Shown in pieces: positions 43,145-50,836 of a stretch of 64,000 nucleotides of DNA; position 1 is the first letter of the stretch; each line of letters opens with the position of its first letter. Position numbers and translations under genes: made by a program. A model generated the notes under the pieces. It was not told the DNA's origin. It searched no databases and saw nothing but the letters and a program-made list of their open reading frames with translations. The stretch is taken from contig DIYF01000014.1 of the NCBI GenBank assembly GCA_002427745.1, positions 66,639-130,638 on the forward strand, given 5' to 3'. Source of the stretch: Roseivirga sp. UBA6061 (GTDB lineage Bacteria; Bacteroidota; Bacteroidia; Cytophagales; Cyclobacteriaceae).

Positions 43145-43849
43145 TTATTCAGGGTAGCCCTTAAGCTGCTGCTCCTCTTTCTTTTTATAAAGCTGCCACC
43201 AGGGAGTGCCCGGTGAATCGTGGTGCTCGTAGTGATAACCGAAGAAATAGCAGGTAAGAAATGCCCGGAGGTGGTTTTGGGCCTGACTCCGGGAAAAATG
43301 TCTGTTTTTGTCTGAGTGGTGTCCTTTATGCGGCAGGTATGTGCCAAAATAAAACAACTGAAAGGTGGCGAGCACTCCGGGCAGCATCCATAATAAAATC
43401 AGGTTTTCCACTGGAAAGACCAGCTTAAGCAGGTTGAAGGTGATGGCCATCAGTACTATTTGTTGCCAGGTGATGTACTGCTTCAGAAAACTGAAGTACC
43501 AGGCAAAGAAATTCCCCTCATGATAGTCCGGATCTTTTTCGGTAGCTACAAAACGATGATGTTCATGGTGTTTTGGGAAAAGTCTGTGGTAGAAGTTGTA
43601 TGAGAACAGCAGCGCTGTAATATGGCCCAGGGCCGTATTCAGTTTTTTGTTGGCAGATACCGTACCGTGCATAGCATCGTGGGCAGTGATAAAAAGGCCC
43701 GTGTAGAGGTGAGTTTGTACCAGTATGAGCAGATAGAGCCATGGTGAGCGGTAATCCACTTCCAGGTTTAGCCCCGCAGCCAGTGTAGCAAACCATAATG
43801 CAATGATTACCAGGGCTATCAGCACTCCCGTATGTTGCCTGCTATGCAT
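43145..43849 (-). CDS. crtW: Beta-carotene ketolase CrtW
   Basis: The 234-residue membrane-bound di-iron oxygenase has His clusters HDAMH (57-61), HHEHH (94-98) and GYHYEHHDSPGTPWWQL near the end, plus YTGLFITAHDAMHG and FGTYLPH that mark the CrtW group among fatty-acid-desaturase-like enzymes. It adds keto groups at C4 of beta-ionone rings. It is the last carotenoid gene of the operon, 21 bases after ispH. Confidence 0.88.
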   Translation of the reverse strand: MHSRQHTGVLIALVIIALWFATLAAGLNLEVDYRSPWLYLLILVQTHLYTGLFITAHDAMHGTVSANKKLNTALGHITALLFSYNFYHRLFPKHHEHHRFVATEKDPDYHEGNFFAWYFSFLKQYITWQQIVLMAITFNLLKLVFPVENLILLWMLPGVLATFQLFYFGTYLPHKGHHSDKNRHFSRSQAQNHLRAFLTCYFFGYHYEHHDSPGTPWWQLYKKKEEQQLKGYPE

Positions 43850-43870
43850 AGGCCAAAGTTCGGAAATTGA

Positions 43871-44716
43871 TCAGAGTTTTTCGAGATGCAGCTTTACATC
43901 TTCCATCAGCCACATAGGGGTGGAGGTCGCCCCGCAAATGCCTATACGCTCTCCTTTGGCAAACCATTCGGCTTTTACGTCATCCAGAGAAGACACAAAA
44001 TAGGTATGGGGGTTCTGTTCTTTACAGACATTGTAAAGTACCTTACCGTTAGATGATTTAGTACCGCTCACAAAGATCACCTGGTCAAACTGGCGGGCAA
44101 AAAACCTCAGTTCTTTGTCACGGTTTGATACCTGCCTGCAAATGGTGTCATGTGTATTGACGGTAATCCCACGTTCTTCAAGTATCTGATTGATCTCATA
44201 GAACTTGTCCGTACTCTTGGTGGTCTGACTGTAGAGCGTGATGTTACGCGGCATGGTGTCGAGGTCCAGCTCTTCCAGGTCCTGAAATACAATCGCGTTG
44301 TTGTTGGTCTGGCCCAGTAGCCCCACTACTTCGGCATGCCCGTGCTTGCCATAAATATAAATCTGCTCTTCCTTGTCGTAAGAATTTTTAATTCTGTTTT
44401 GAAGCTTCAGCACCACAGGACAGGACGCATCTATTAATTCCAGATTGTTTTGCAGGGCCAGTTCGTAGGTCGAGGGAGGCTCGCCATGCGCTCTGATCAA
44501 AACCTTGGCATTATAGATTGTTTTCAGATCGTTGTGATCAATGATCTCAAGGCCCTTGTTCTCAAGGCGTTTTACTTCCTCATCATTATGTACGATATCT
44601 CCAAGGCAGTACAGCTGGCCGTCTTCTTTCAGGATGTCCTCAGCCATTTCAATGGCATATACCACACCGAAGCAAAACCCGGAATTGCGATCTATTTCTA
44701 CGTGAAGGTCGAACAT
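43871..44716 (-). CDS. ispH: 4-hydroxy-3-methylbut-2-enyl diphosphate reductase
   Basis: The 281-residue 4Fe-4S enzyme makes IPP and DMAPP in the last step of the MEP pathway. It has the three cluster cysteines in SGFCFGV (about C14), DASCPVV and FVSGTKSSNGK/IGICGATSTP (the Cys near residue 263), plus the HGEPPS loop, IRAHGE and YGKHGHAEVVG. Its place inside the carotenoid operon, between crtB and crtW, links isoprenoid supply to pigment output. Confidence 0.95.
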   Translation of the reverse strand: MFDLHVEIDRNSGFCFGVVYAIEMAEDILKEDGQLYCLGDIVHNDEEVKRLENKGLEIIDHNDLKTIYNAKVLIRAHGEPPSTYELALQNNLELIDASCPVVLKLQNRIKNSYDKEEQIYIYGKHGHAEVVGLLGQTNNNAIVFQDLEELDLDTMPRNITLYSQTTKSTDKFYEINQILEERGITVNTHDTICRQVSNRDKELRFFARQFDQVIFVSGTKSSNGKVLYNVCKEQNPHTYFVSSLDDVKAEWFAKGERIGICGATSTPMWLMEDVKLHLEKL

Positions 44717-44805
44717 ACTCTTAAAAAACCTGTCAGGGCTTAATATGTTTGTGTTGGATAAAAAATTTTAAAAGAAATACGCGTAGTAACCCTGGTTTGG
44801 ATTTC

Positions 44806-45642
44806 CTAGAGCACGTTTAATCTGGCCTGAAAGTAGGTAGAGAGCAAAATTCCCATCTTTCTGGCATCAGGAATGCGGATGCGCTCTTCTTTAATGCGTG
44901 AAGCAGGGCAGTTCTTGATTTTTCGGAAAAGCTTGAGGTAATAGCGATAAGCCAGGTAAACGCCCATCTTAGCCCCTGTAGGAAGTCGCATGATGCCTTC
45001 CAGTGCATCATCAAAGTCCTGTTGTATATCGGCTTCGATCTGCTCTTTGGCACTCTTGGAGAAATCATTGAAATCCACCCCCGGAAAGTAAACACGGCCC
45101 CGGTCTTCGTAGTCGCTTTTGATATCTCTTATGAAGTTGACCTTCTGAAAGGCAGAGCCCAGCTTTTTTGCTGCGGGAAGCAGCGAATCATAGAGTGCCT
45201 TATCACCTTCGCAAAACACACGCAGGCACATCAGCCCCACTACTTCTGCAGATCCGTAGATGTACTCATCATAACCCTCTTCGGTATAGTCCTGCTCTGT
45301 CAGGTCCAGCTCCATACTGTGCAGAAAGGAGTCAATCAACTCTTGTTCTATATGGTATTCATTGACAATGGCCTGGAATGAATGAAGTACAGGGTTGAGG
45401 CTTACTCCGTCAGAAATGGCCTTGTAAGTGTCCTGTCTGAAGTTGTCCAGCAATTCCTTTTTGTCGAAATCATGAAATGTATCCACGATCTCATCGGCAT
45501 AGCGCACAAAGCCATAAATGCTGTAAATAGGATAATGGAATCTCTTGTTCAGCGTCTTAATGCCCAGTGTAAACGAGGTGCTGTAGCGTTGGGTAATGAG
45601 CTTACTACATTCAAAAGTAGTCTGGTCGTACAATTCCATCAT
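44806..45642 (-). CDS. crtB: Phytoene synthase
   Basis: The 278-residue squalene/phytoene synthase condenses two GGPP into phytoene. Its two Asp-rich regions are YADEIVDTFHD (about 46-56) and FIRDIKSDYEDRGRVYFP. YIYGSAEVVGLMCLRVF is the conserved helix between them. It lies 30 bases after crtI in the operon. Confidence 0.95.
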   Translation of the reverse strand: MMELYDQTTFECSKLITQRYSTSFTLGIKTLNKRFHYPIYSIYGFVRYADEIVDTFHDFDKKELLDNFRQDTYKAISDGVSLNPVLHSFQAIVNEYHIEQELIDSFLHSMELDLTEQDYTEEGYDEYIYGSAEVVGLMCLRVFCEGDKALYDSLLPAAKKLGSAFQKVNFIRDIKSDYEDRGRVYFPGVDFNDFSKSAKEQIEADIQQDFDDALEGIMRLPTGAKMGVYLAYRYYLKLFRKIKNCPASRIKEERIRIPDARKMGILLSTYFQARLNVL

Positions 45643-45672
45643 TTAAAGATAACTAATAAATAGCTGAGAGGT

Positions 45673-47148
45673 TTAACTGAAATCTTTTGCCACCTCATCG
45701 GCCACTACCTGACCGGAGATAAGGCTGGGGGGTACCCCCGGGCCCGGCACAGTCAATTGCCCTGTGTAATAGAGGTTAGAAAGCTTCTTATTCTTCAGTG
45801 CCGGCTTTAGAATGGCCGTTTGCGTCAGGGTATTCGCCAAACCATAAGCATTACCTTTAAAAGAGTGGTAGTCATCTTTAAAGTCCTGGTGGGCATAGGA
45901 GCGTTTATAGATCACGTGCTCTTTGATTGACTGTCCGGTGAGCTGCTCCAGCCGGTTCATCACGAGTTTATAATAGTGCTCCCGGATGTCCTCTGTATCG
46001 TCAAGGTCTGGCGCTACAGGAATCAGGATGAACACATTTTCACAACCTTCAGGTGCTGAGTCAGAGTCGGTTTTAGACACCACAGAGACATAAAAGAGCG
46101 GATCTTCCGGCCATTGCGGATCAGTGTAAATGGTATGAGCGTGAGGCTTAAAGTCTGTGTCAAAGAAGAGGTTGTGGTGCAAAAGGCCCTCCAGCTTTTT
46201 ATCAACACCGAGATAGTAGATGAGTGAGGAGGGGGCCATTACGCGTTTGTCCCAGTAGTCTTCAGAATAGTTTCTGTCTGCCGGGGCCAGCAGCTTTGAT
46301 TCTATATGGTGGTAGTCGGCACCACCGATAACTACATCTGCCTGTAGCTCTCCCTGGCTGGTGGTAACGGAGGTGACCTTTCCATTGCTGCTGTTAATGC
46401 TCAGCACCTCGTGATTGGTGAGTATCTCAACTCCTTTTTCCTGAGCAAGCGCAGCCATACCTTCCACGATCTTATGCATGCCTCCCTTAGGGTACCAGGT
46501 ACCCAGGGCCATATCAGCATAGTTCATCAGGCTGTAGAGGGCCGGGGTGTTTTCAGGAAGGGCTCCCAGAAAGAGTATCGGGAACTCCATGAGCTGAATC
46601 AGCTTTTCATTGCTGAAGAACTTGCGCACATGTTTGGCCATAGACTGGAATACATCCATGCGGATAACATCATACAGCAGTTTGGGGCTGGCAAATTCCA
46701 TAAGCGACCTGCCGGGCTTATACACCAGTTTGTTGATACCTACCTCATATTTATAGGCTGCCTGGTCCAGAAATCTTTTAAGCTGTTCACCTGCTCCGGC
46801 TTCGTACTTTTCAAAGAGTGCTTCCAGCTGGGGCATCATGGCAGGAATGTCTACCTGCTCCTCGGGGCCATACACTACTTTATAAGAAGGGTCGAGTCTT
46901 TCCAGCTCGTAGTAATCCGACACCTCTTTACCAAACCTGTTGAAGTAGGCTTCGAAAACATCGGGCATCCAATACCAGCTGGGGCCCATATCAAAAGTAA
47001 AGCCCGAAGCACTGAACTTTCGGGCTCTTCCGCCAATACTGGCGTTTTTCTCTACTATTTTAATCTGAAATCCTTTGTCTGCCAATGAAGTGGCCGCAGA
47101 CAGGCCAGCAAAACCGGAACCAATTACCAGTACAGATCGCTTAGTCAT
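45673..47148 (-). CDS. crtI: Phytoene desaturase CrtI
   Basis: The 491-residue FAD oxidoreductase has the dinucleotide fold VIGSGFAGLSAATSLADKGF (7-26), a substrate region MGPSWYWMPDVFEAYF and the C-terminal CrtI signature YYTGQLTVPGPGVPPSLISGQ. It converts phytoene to lycopene. It starts 10 bases after the ECF sigma gene. Confidence 0.95.
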   Translation of the reverse strand: MTKRSVLVIGSGFAGLSAATSLADKGFQIKIVEKNASIGGRARKFSASGFTFDMGPSWYWMPDVFEAYFNRFGKEVSDYYELERLDPSYKVVYGPEEQVDIPAMMPQLEALFEKYEAGAGEQLKRFLDQAAYKYEVGINKLVYKPGRSLMEFASPKLLYDVIRMDVFQSMAKHVRKFFSNEKLIQLMEFPILFLGALPENTPALYSLMNYADMALGTWYPKGGMHKIVEGMAALAQEKGVEILTNHEVLSINSSNGKVTSVTTSQGELQADVVIGGADYHHIESKLLAPADRNYSEDYWDKRVMAPSSLIYYLGVDKKLEGLLHHNLFFDTDFKPHAHTIYTDPQWPEDPLFYVSVVSKTDSDSAPEGCENVFILIPVAPDLDDTEDIREHYYKLVMNRLEQLTGQSIKEHVIYKRSYAHQDFKDDYHSFKGNAYGLANTLTQTAILKPALKNKKLSNLYYTGQLTVPGPGVPPSLISGQVVADEVAKDFS

Positions 47149-47158
47149 GAAGGCATAA

Positions 47159-47671
47159 CTATGAGCGGGGGCTGTATGTTCTGAGTTTGTCTTTTAATTG
47201 TTTCCTGGCGATGTGAATTCTGTTTTTTACGGTACCGATTGGAATCTCCAGCCGGTCTGCAATTTCATGATATTTGAATCCTCTGAAGTACATCATAAAA
47301 GGAGTCTTGTATACATCATGTAGTTCATCAATGGCACGATTAATATCGGTCAGAGCGAAATCGCCATAGGCCCTGTTCTCGATTTTCGTGTCACTGGAAT
47401 TGATAAAATGTAGATTGTCGGTAGTGTCGATGAAGGTTCCTCTTCTCACCATACGTTGATAGTTGGTGATAAAAGTATTTTTCATAATAGTATATAACCA
47501 TGCCTTCAGATTAGTACCATCAGAAAACTTGTCTTTATTCTTAAAGGCTTTCATCAGGGTTTCCTGAAGTAAATCGTTGGCCTCTTCCGAATCCTTGGTG
47601 AGCTTCAATGCAAATGGTTTAAGTGACTTAGTCATTTGCGAAATCGAGTAACTGAATTCCAATGTTGTCAT
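47159..47671 (-). CDS. ECF sigma factor at the head of the crt operon
   Basis: The 170-residue RpoE-like factor has region 2 (FALKLTKDSEEANDLLQETLMKAF, LKAWLYTIMKNTFIT) and region 4 (IDELHDVYKTPFMMYFRGFKYHEIADRLEIPIGTVKNRIHIARKQL). No anti-sigma gene is adjacent, so control is probably at transcription. It is the first gene of sigma-crtI-crtB-ispH-crtW and may amplify pigment expression. Five TTAAACA elements lie in the 252 bases upstream. Confidence 0.93.
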   Translation of the reverse strand: MTTLEFSYSISQMTKSLKPFALKLTKDSEEANDLLQETLMKAFKNKDKFSDGTNLKAWLYTIMKNTFITNYQRMVRRGTFIDTTDNLHFINSSDTKIENRAYGDFALTDINRAIDELHDVYKTPFMMYFRGFKYHEIADRLEIPIGTVKNRIHIARKQLKDKLRTYSPRS

Positions 47672-47682
47672 CTTTCAGCGGT

Positions 47683-47722
47683 TTTGTTAAACAAATCTTG
47701 CGAAAGATTAAACAAAAGTCAA
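47683..47722 (-). promoter_or_regulatory. Predicted crt operon promoter with overlapping operators
   Basis: On the minus strand TTG (47720-47722) and AAGATTTG (47692-47699, one mismatch to TAnnTTTG) are 20 bases apart. A 13-bp palindrome TTTGTTAAACAAA (47683-47695) covers the -7 and the expected start, and a second TTAAACA (47708-47714) fills the spacer. The layout fits a repressor site. The start codon of the sigma gene is at 47671. Confidence 0.45.
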
Positions 47723-47753
47723 GCAATTTTTGTGGAAAGTTTATCACAAAAGG

Positions 47754-47900
47754 TTAAACAAACTGTATCGAAAACGAAATTTTGTCTCTTTTGAGTTTGA
47801 AAAAGGCGGTTTTACGTTAAACAGAGCTATTTTAATGTATATACATGTATAAGATGCCGTTTAAATAATTTTCAGCTAAACCTGAGAATTGTTTAAACAA
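47754..47900. repeat. Upstream TTAAACA elements in the crt regulatory region
   Basis: TTAAACA recurs at 47754-47760, 47817-47823 and 47893-47899; the last is within the perfect palindrome TTGTTTAAACAA (47889-47900). A weaker GTTTAAATAA lies at 47859-47868, and a separate palindrome TATACATGTATA at 47840-47851. With the two promoter-proximal copies this makes five, a density unlikely by chance in 252 bases of non-coding DNA. Confidence 0.55.
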
Positions 47901-47923
47901 CGTAAGACAAACCTGACAAAAAA

Positions 47924-48829
47924 TCAGCGGAGAGCTTTTGCCTTTTGCGCGTTTTGCTCAGCAAATTCTATGAGGTGCTTGAGATTTGAAATGGGCGTCA
48001 TATTTTCCGGAAGCTCCAGATCCTGCCCTATTACCTGACTGCCCGAAACCAATATTTCCGTATCAGGGAATTTTTCGGAGAGTTTGTTCAGATATTCAAG
48101 GGCACTCATTTCAGCAGGCCTTGATGTGAGTACAGTCAGCAGGTAATCGGGTTTATACACCTCGAATGCCATCATCAGGTCATTCATGGGCATGGTTTGA
48201 CCAAGGTAGATCACTTTGTTTTCGCGGGCCTTGATCAGGTAGCTGGCGAAAAGCAGGCTGAGCTCGTGAAGTTCTCCGTCTGGCAGGAAGAGCATATACT
48301 TTTTAGCTTCTTCGTTCACAGTCGGGTATTGACCATCTATGGCCACCATGAGTTTCTGACGAATGAGATTCGTAATGAAATGCTCCTGAGCAGGGTTGAT
48401 GCTGTCTGTCAGCCACATGATTCCTATCTTAGACAGGAACGGGTTGATTACATTCATCATGGTGCGCTCAAAGCCTATTTTGAGCGTATTGGTAGAAATG
48501 ATCTTTTCGAAGCGTTGTTCGTCCAGATCAATCATGGAGAGGGTAAGTGCGTAAATCTGATCCGCAAAGCTCGTAGTCTTTTCGGATACACGCATTACTG
48601 CTTCATACATCTCTTCCATCGACATTTCAGCGATTTTAGAAATTTTGAAGCCATTATCTTTCAGCAGGGAGACATTCAGTACCAGCTTTAAATCATCCTG
48701 ATCATAATAACGAATGTTAGTATCCGTTCGCTTTGGATTGATCAGGTTGTATCGCTGCTCCCATATACGGAGCGTATGCGCCTTGATCCCCGACAGATGT
48801 TCTAAATCCTTGATTGAATAATTAGCCAC
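47924..48829 (-). CDS. MerR-family regulator with cobalamin-binding domain (CarH/LitR-like)
   Basis: The 301-residue protein has a MerR helix-turn-helix (1-70: YSIKDLEHLSGIKAHTLRIWEQRY), a four-helix domain (about 85-165) and a Rossmann-like B12 domain (about 175-300). W139-x9-E149-H150 reproduces the W-x9-EH signature of light-sensing CarH. E186-x-H188 matches the ExHxxG lower-ligand motif except that Gly is Ser191. CarH-type proteins repress carotenoid genes in the dark as AdoCbl-bound tetramers and release DNA in light. The position next to T. thermophilus CarH H132 (after the Trp) is Leu140 here. It lies between crtZ and the sigma-crt operon, 7 bases after crtZ. Confidence 0.88.
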   Translation of the reverse strand: MANYSIKDLEHLSGIKAHTLRIWEQRYNLINPKRTDTNIRYYDQDDLKLVLNVSLLKDNGFKISKIAEMSMEEMYEAVMRVSEKTTSFADQIYALTLSMIDLDEQRFEKIISTNTLKIGFERTMMNVINPFLSKIGIMWLTDSINPAQEHFITNLIRQKLMVAIDGQYPTVNEEAKKYMLFLPDGELHELSLLFASYLIKARENKVIYLGQTMPMNDLMMAFEVYKPDYLLTVLTSRPAEMSALEYLNKLSEKFPDTEILVSGSQVIGQDLELPENMTPISNLKHLIEFAEQNAQKAKALR

Positions 48830-48836
48830 TACACTT

Positions 48837-49283
48837 TTACTTTCCTTCTTCTCTATAATACTTCCTCGGCACGATTAAAAGTCCAAATGAAACCGCGCCA
48901 TCGCAATCTTTCGTCTTATGATGGTCCCGGTGGGCTTTCGCCACGGCTTTCATGTATCTGCCACTTGGTCTGCCCAGCCATTTCAGCCTCTTGTGTATTA
49001 ACACATCGTGCAAAATGAAATAGACAGTTCCGTAGCCGCTGATACCACAGCCTATCCAGAACCTATAGTCCAAAGACTCCACACCCAGGAATATGAGTAC
49101 AATTGCTATGCCTCCAAAAAGAAGCGTAAACAGATCGTTGAGCTCAAAATAGCCTTTGGTGTGTTGGTGATGGGTTTTGTGAATCTTCCACAAAACACCA
49201 TGCATTATATATTTATGAATCCACCATGAGAATGCCTCCATTGAAGCAAACCCTACTATGAAAAATAGTATTGCTTTCATCAT
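48837..49283 (-). CDS. crtZ: Beta-carotene hydroxylase CrtZ
   Basis: The 148-residue membrane di-iron hydroxylase has His motifs HKYIMHG (about 24-30), HKTHHQH (35-41), HDVLIHKR and HRDHHKTKD. It adds 3-OH to beta-ionone rings. It lies 47 bases after cruF and 7 bases before the merR gene. A palindromic TAACAACTTGTTA (49297-49309) sits just upstream of the start. Confidence 0.9.
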   Translation of the reverse strand: MMKAILFFIVGFASMEAFSWWIHKYIMHGVLWKIHKTHHQHTKGYFELNDLFTLLFGGIAIVLIFLGVESLDYRFWIGCGISGYGTVYFILHDVLIHKRLKWLGRPSGRYMKAVAKAHRDHHKTKDCDGAVSFGLLIVPRKYYREEGK

Positions 49284-49296
49284 TTTTCTAGCGTGT

Positions 49297-49309
49297 TAAC
49301 AACTTGTTA
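49297..49309. repeat. Inverted repeat upstream of crtZ
   Basis: TAACAA and TTGTTA flank a single C. The half-sites resemble those of the crt operators (AACAA/TTGTT) but in the opposite order. It lies 14 bases upstream of the crtZ start and may bind the same regulator; it is a single occurrence. Confidence 0.3.
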
Positions 49310-49330
49310 CTCACAATGTTTCAAAAAACA

Positions 49331-49984
49331 TCAAATAAAATTCAGCAACAGGAAAAACAGCCCCTGTATACATAAAAGTCTAATAACCAGTGGATTGTTT
49401 TTACTGAAGGGTATTAGTTGATAGAACAAATGTAGAATAAAGCTCAATAAGAACCATGCCAGGTAGTTGCGTAAAGGGATGTCTTGCTGCGCCCAGCTCC
49501 AGAAGTCGAGATTGATTGCCACCGGTTCGATCAGCAAGTCAAGTATGACCATCATAGCAGCTCCGGTCAGGGCTTTTAGCAACCTGGGCCATGGTAGTTT
49601 GTCGCTGGTAATACCCGTTGCATAAATCAATATGGCCCAGTTGAGCCCAATGGCCAGCGGAACCTCAAATAGCTTCAGACCCAGTGTGGCCCCATAGCTG
49701 TATTCTCCGAAAATTACCCCGGTGGCCACGCCAGCTACTTCTACCAGGTACCCCACCAAAAAGGTGACGATAATCAGAAGAATGTAGTTGGGAGTTTTCT
49801 TTTCTTCGAAATGGAAAACAATGGCAGCCGTAGCCAGCAGGTTAAAAGGAGTGAGCAGCTGGAATAAATCTCTGGAGGCAGGAATGGCCAGACCTATCGC
49901 TCCGGCTATATGCATGGCCAGTAAAAGGCGAAAAGCATTGGTAGGGTTAATATGCCTGGACTCCAGTATTTGTTTTAGCATCAA
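49331..49984 (-). CDS. cruF: Carotenoid 1,2-hydratase CruF-like protein
   Basis: The 217-residue polytopic membrane protein has about six or seven helices and the DUF422 pattern VGYLVEVAGVATGVIFGEYSYGATLGLKLFEVPLAIGLNWAILIYA. CruF hydrates the acyclic psi end of gamma-carotene-like carotenoids. With CrtW and CrtZ nearby it suggests a monocyclic ketocarotenoid such as flexixanthin; that is inference. It is the first gene of cruF-crtZ-merR. Upstream, the opposite-strand DUF4286 gene starts 70 bases away. Confidence 0.85.
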   Translation of the reverse strand: MMLKQILESRHINPTNAFRLLLAMHIAGAIGLAIPASRDLFQLLTPFNLLATAAIVFHFEEKKTPNYILLIIVTFLVGYLVEVAGVATGVIFGEYSYGATLGLKLFEVPLAIGLNWAILIYATGITSDKLPWPRLLKALTGAAMMVILDLLIEPVAINLDFWSWAQQDIPLRNYLAWFLLSFILHLFYQLIPFSKNNPLVIRLLCIQGLFFLLLNFI

Positions 49985-50054
49985 TTAGGAAAAACTACCT
50001 CGCAAAAAAAGTGTTTTGATTTTCTTGGCTTAATTTTGAAGCAAAAATCTGACA

Positions 50055-50360
50055 ATGATCTTATATAATGTTACGGTGGCCATCGATGTGAAGGTGGAAG
50101 AGGAGTGGAAGACCTGGATGAAGGACATTCATATACCAGAGGTAATGGAGACCGGTAAATTTGTCGACCACAAGTTTTACAGGGTTATGAACAACCAGGA
50201 AGAAGAGTCAGCCTCTTACAGTATTCAGTATTTTGCTGAAAGCATGAAGGAACTGCAGCTCTACCTGGCGATAGATGCCCCCGAACTACAACAGAAGACG
50301 CTGGAGGCTTTTCCTAATAAATTTGCTGCTTTTCGTACTGTACTTCAGTCCGTAGAATAG
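50055..50360 (+). CDS. DUF4286 family protein
   Basis: The 101-residue protein opens ILYNVTVAIDVKVEEEWKTWMKDIHIPEVMETGKF and ends FPNKFAAFRTVLQSVE, the pattern of the DUF4286 ferredoxin-like-fold family found across Bacteroidota. The role is unknown. A perfect TAnnTTTG (TAATTTTG, 50031-50038) lies 17 bases before the start, without a clear -33. The 3' end overlaps the convergent GNAT gene by 16 bases. Confidence 0.85.
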   Translation: MILYNVTVAIDVKVEEEWKTWMKDIHIPEVMETGKFVDHKFYRVMNNQEEESASYSIQYFAESMKELQLYLAIDAPELQQKTLEAFPNKFAAFRTVLQSVE

Positions 50361-50815
50361 TTCAGTATCTGCTGATGATTCAGTCGGCAATTGATCCACT
50401 CGCCATCCAGTTCGGCCCCCAGCTTCTCGTAAAAACGGATGGCGGGCTCATTCCAGTCCAGTACCTGCCAGGTCACCTGACGAGAATCCGTGGCTTTGGC
50501 TTCCATAACAATAGCATCCAGTAGCAGCTTGCCAATACCCGCGCCACGTTCTGACTCTCTCACCACAAGATCTTCCAGGTAGATGCTTTTTCCCTTCCAG
50601 GTAGAGTAGCGATAATAGTAGATCGCTATGCCTTTTATATATCCCCCGTCATCTGCTACAAAGAATTCAAACACCGGCTTCTCACCAAAGCCATCCTGCT
50701 CCATACGTTCTACAGAATTATCCACCTGTTCAGGGGCCTTTTCATAAAGAGCCAGTTCTCTGATAAGTTCAAGTGCCTGGGGCAGGTCTGCTTTGGTTCC
50801 TTTTCTGATTTCCAT
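50345..50815 (-). CDS. GNAT N-acetyltransferase
   Basis: The 156-residue protein has the acetyl-CoA loop RESERGAGIGKLLLDAI (about 88-104), a preceding strand YLEDLVVRE and a C-terminal WNEPAIRFYEKLGAEL. The layout resembles the diamine/spermidine N-acetyltransferase (SAT) group of GNAT enzymes, which open with ELALYEKAPEQV as here. The substrate is unproven. It lies 21 bases downstream of the T9SS lectin gene. Confidence 0.9.
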   Translation of the reverse strand: MEIRKGTKADLPQALELIRELALYEKAPEQVDNSVERMEQDGFGEKPVFEFFVADDGGYIKGIAIYYYRYSTWKGKSIYLEDLVVRESERGAGIGKLLLDAIVMEAKATDSRQVTWQVLDWNEPAIRFYEKLGAELDGEWINCRLNHQQILNYSTD

Positions 50816-50836
50816 ATCGGTCTGGTATTATCGTGC

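Noticed and set aside
46411..47088. Long open frame antisense to crtI (225 codons)
   Set aside because: It lies wholly within a clear crtI gene, has no recognisable domain and reads as a low-information shadow.
47840..47851. TATACATGTATA palindrome as a regulator site
   Set aside because: A single AT-rich copy within the crt region; the recurring TTAAACA elements are better supported.
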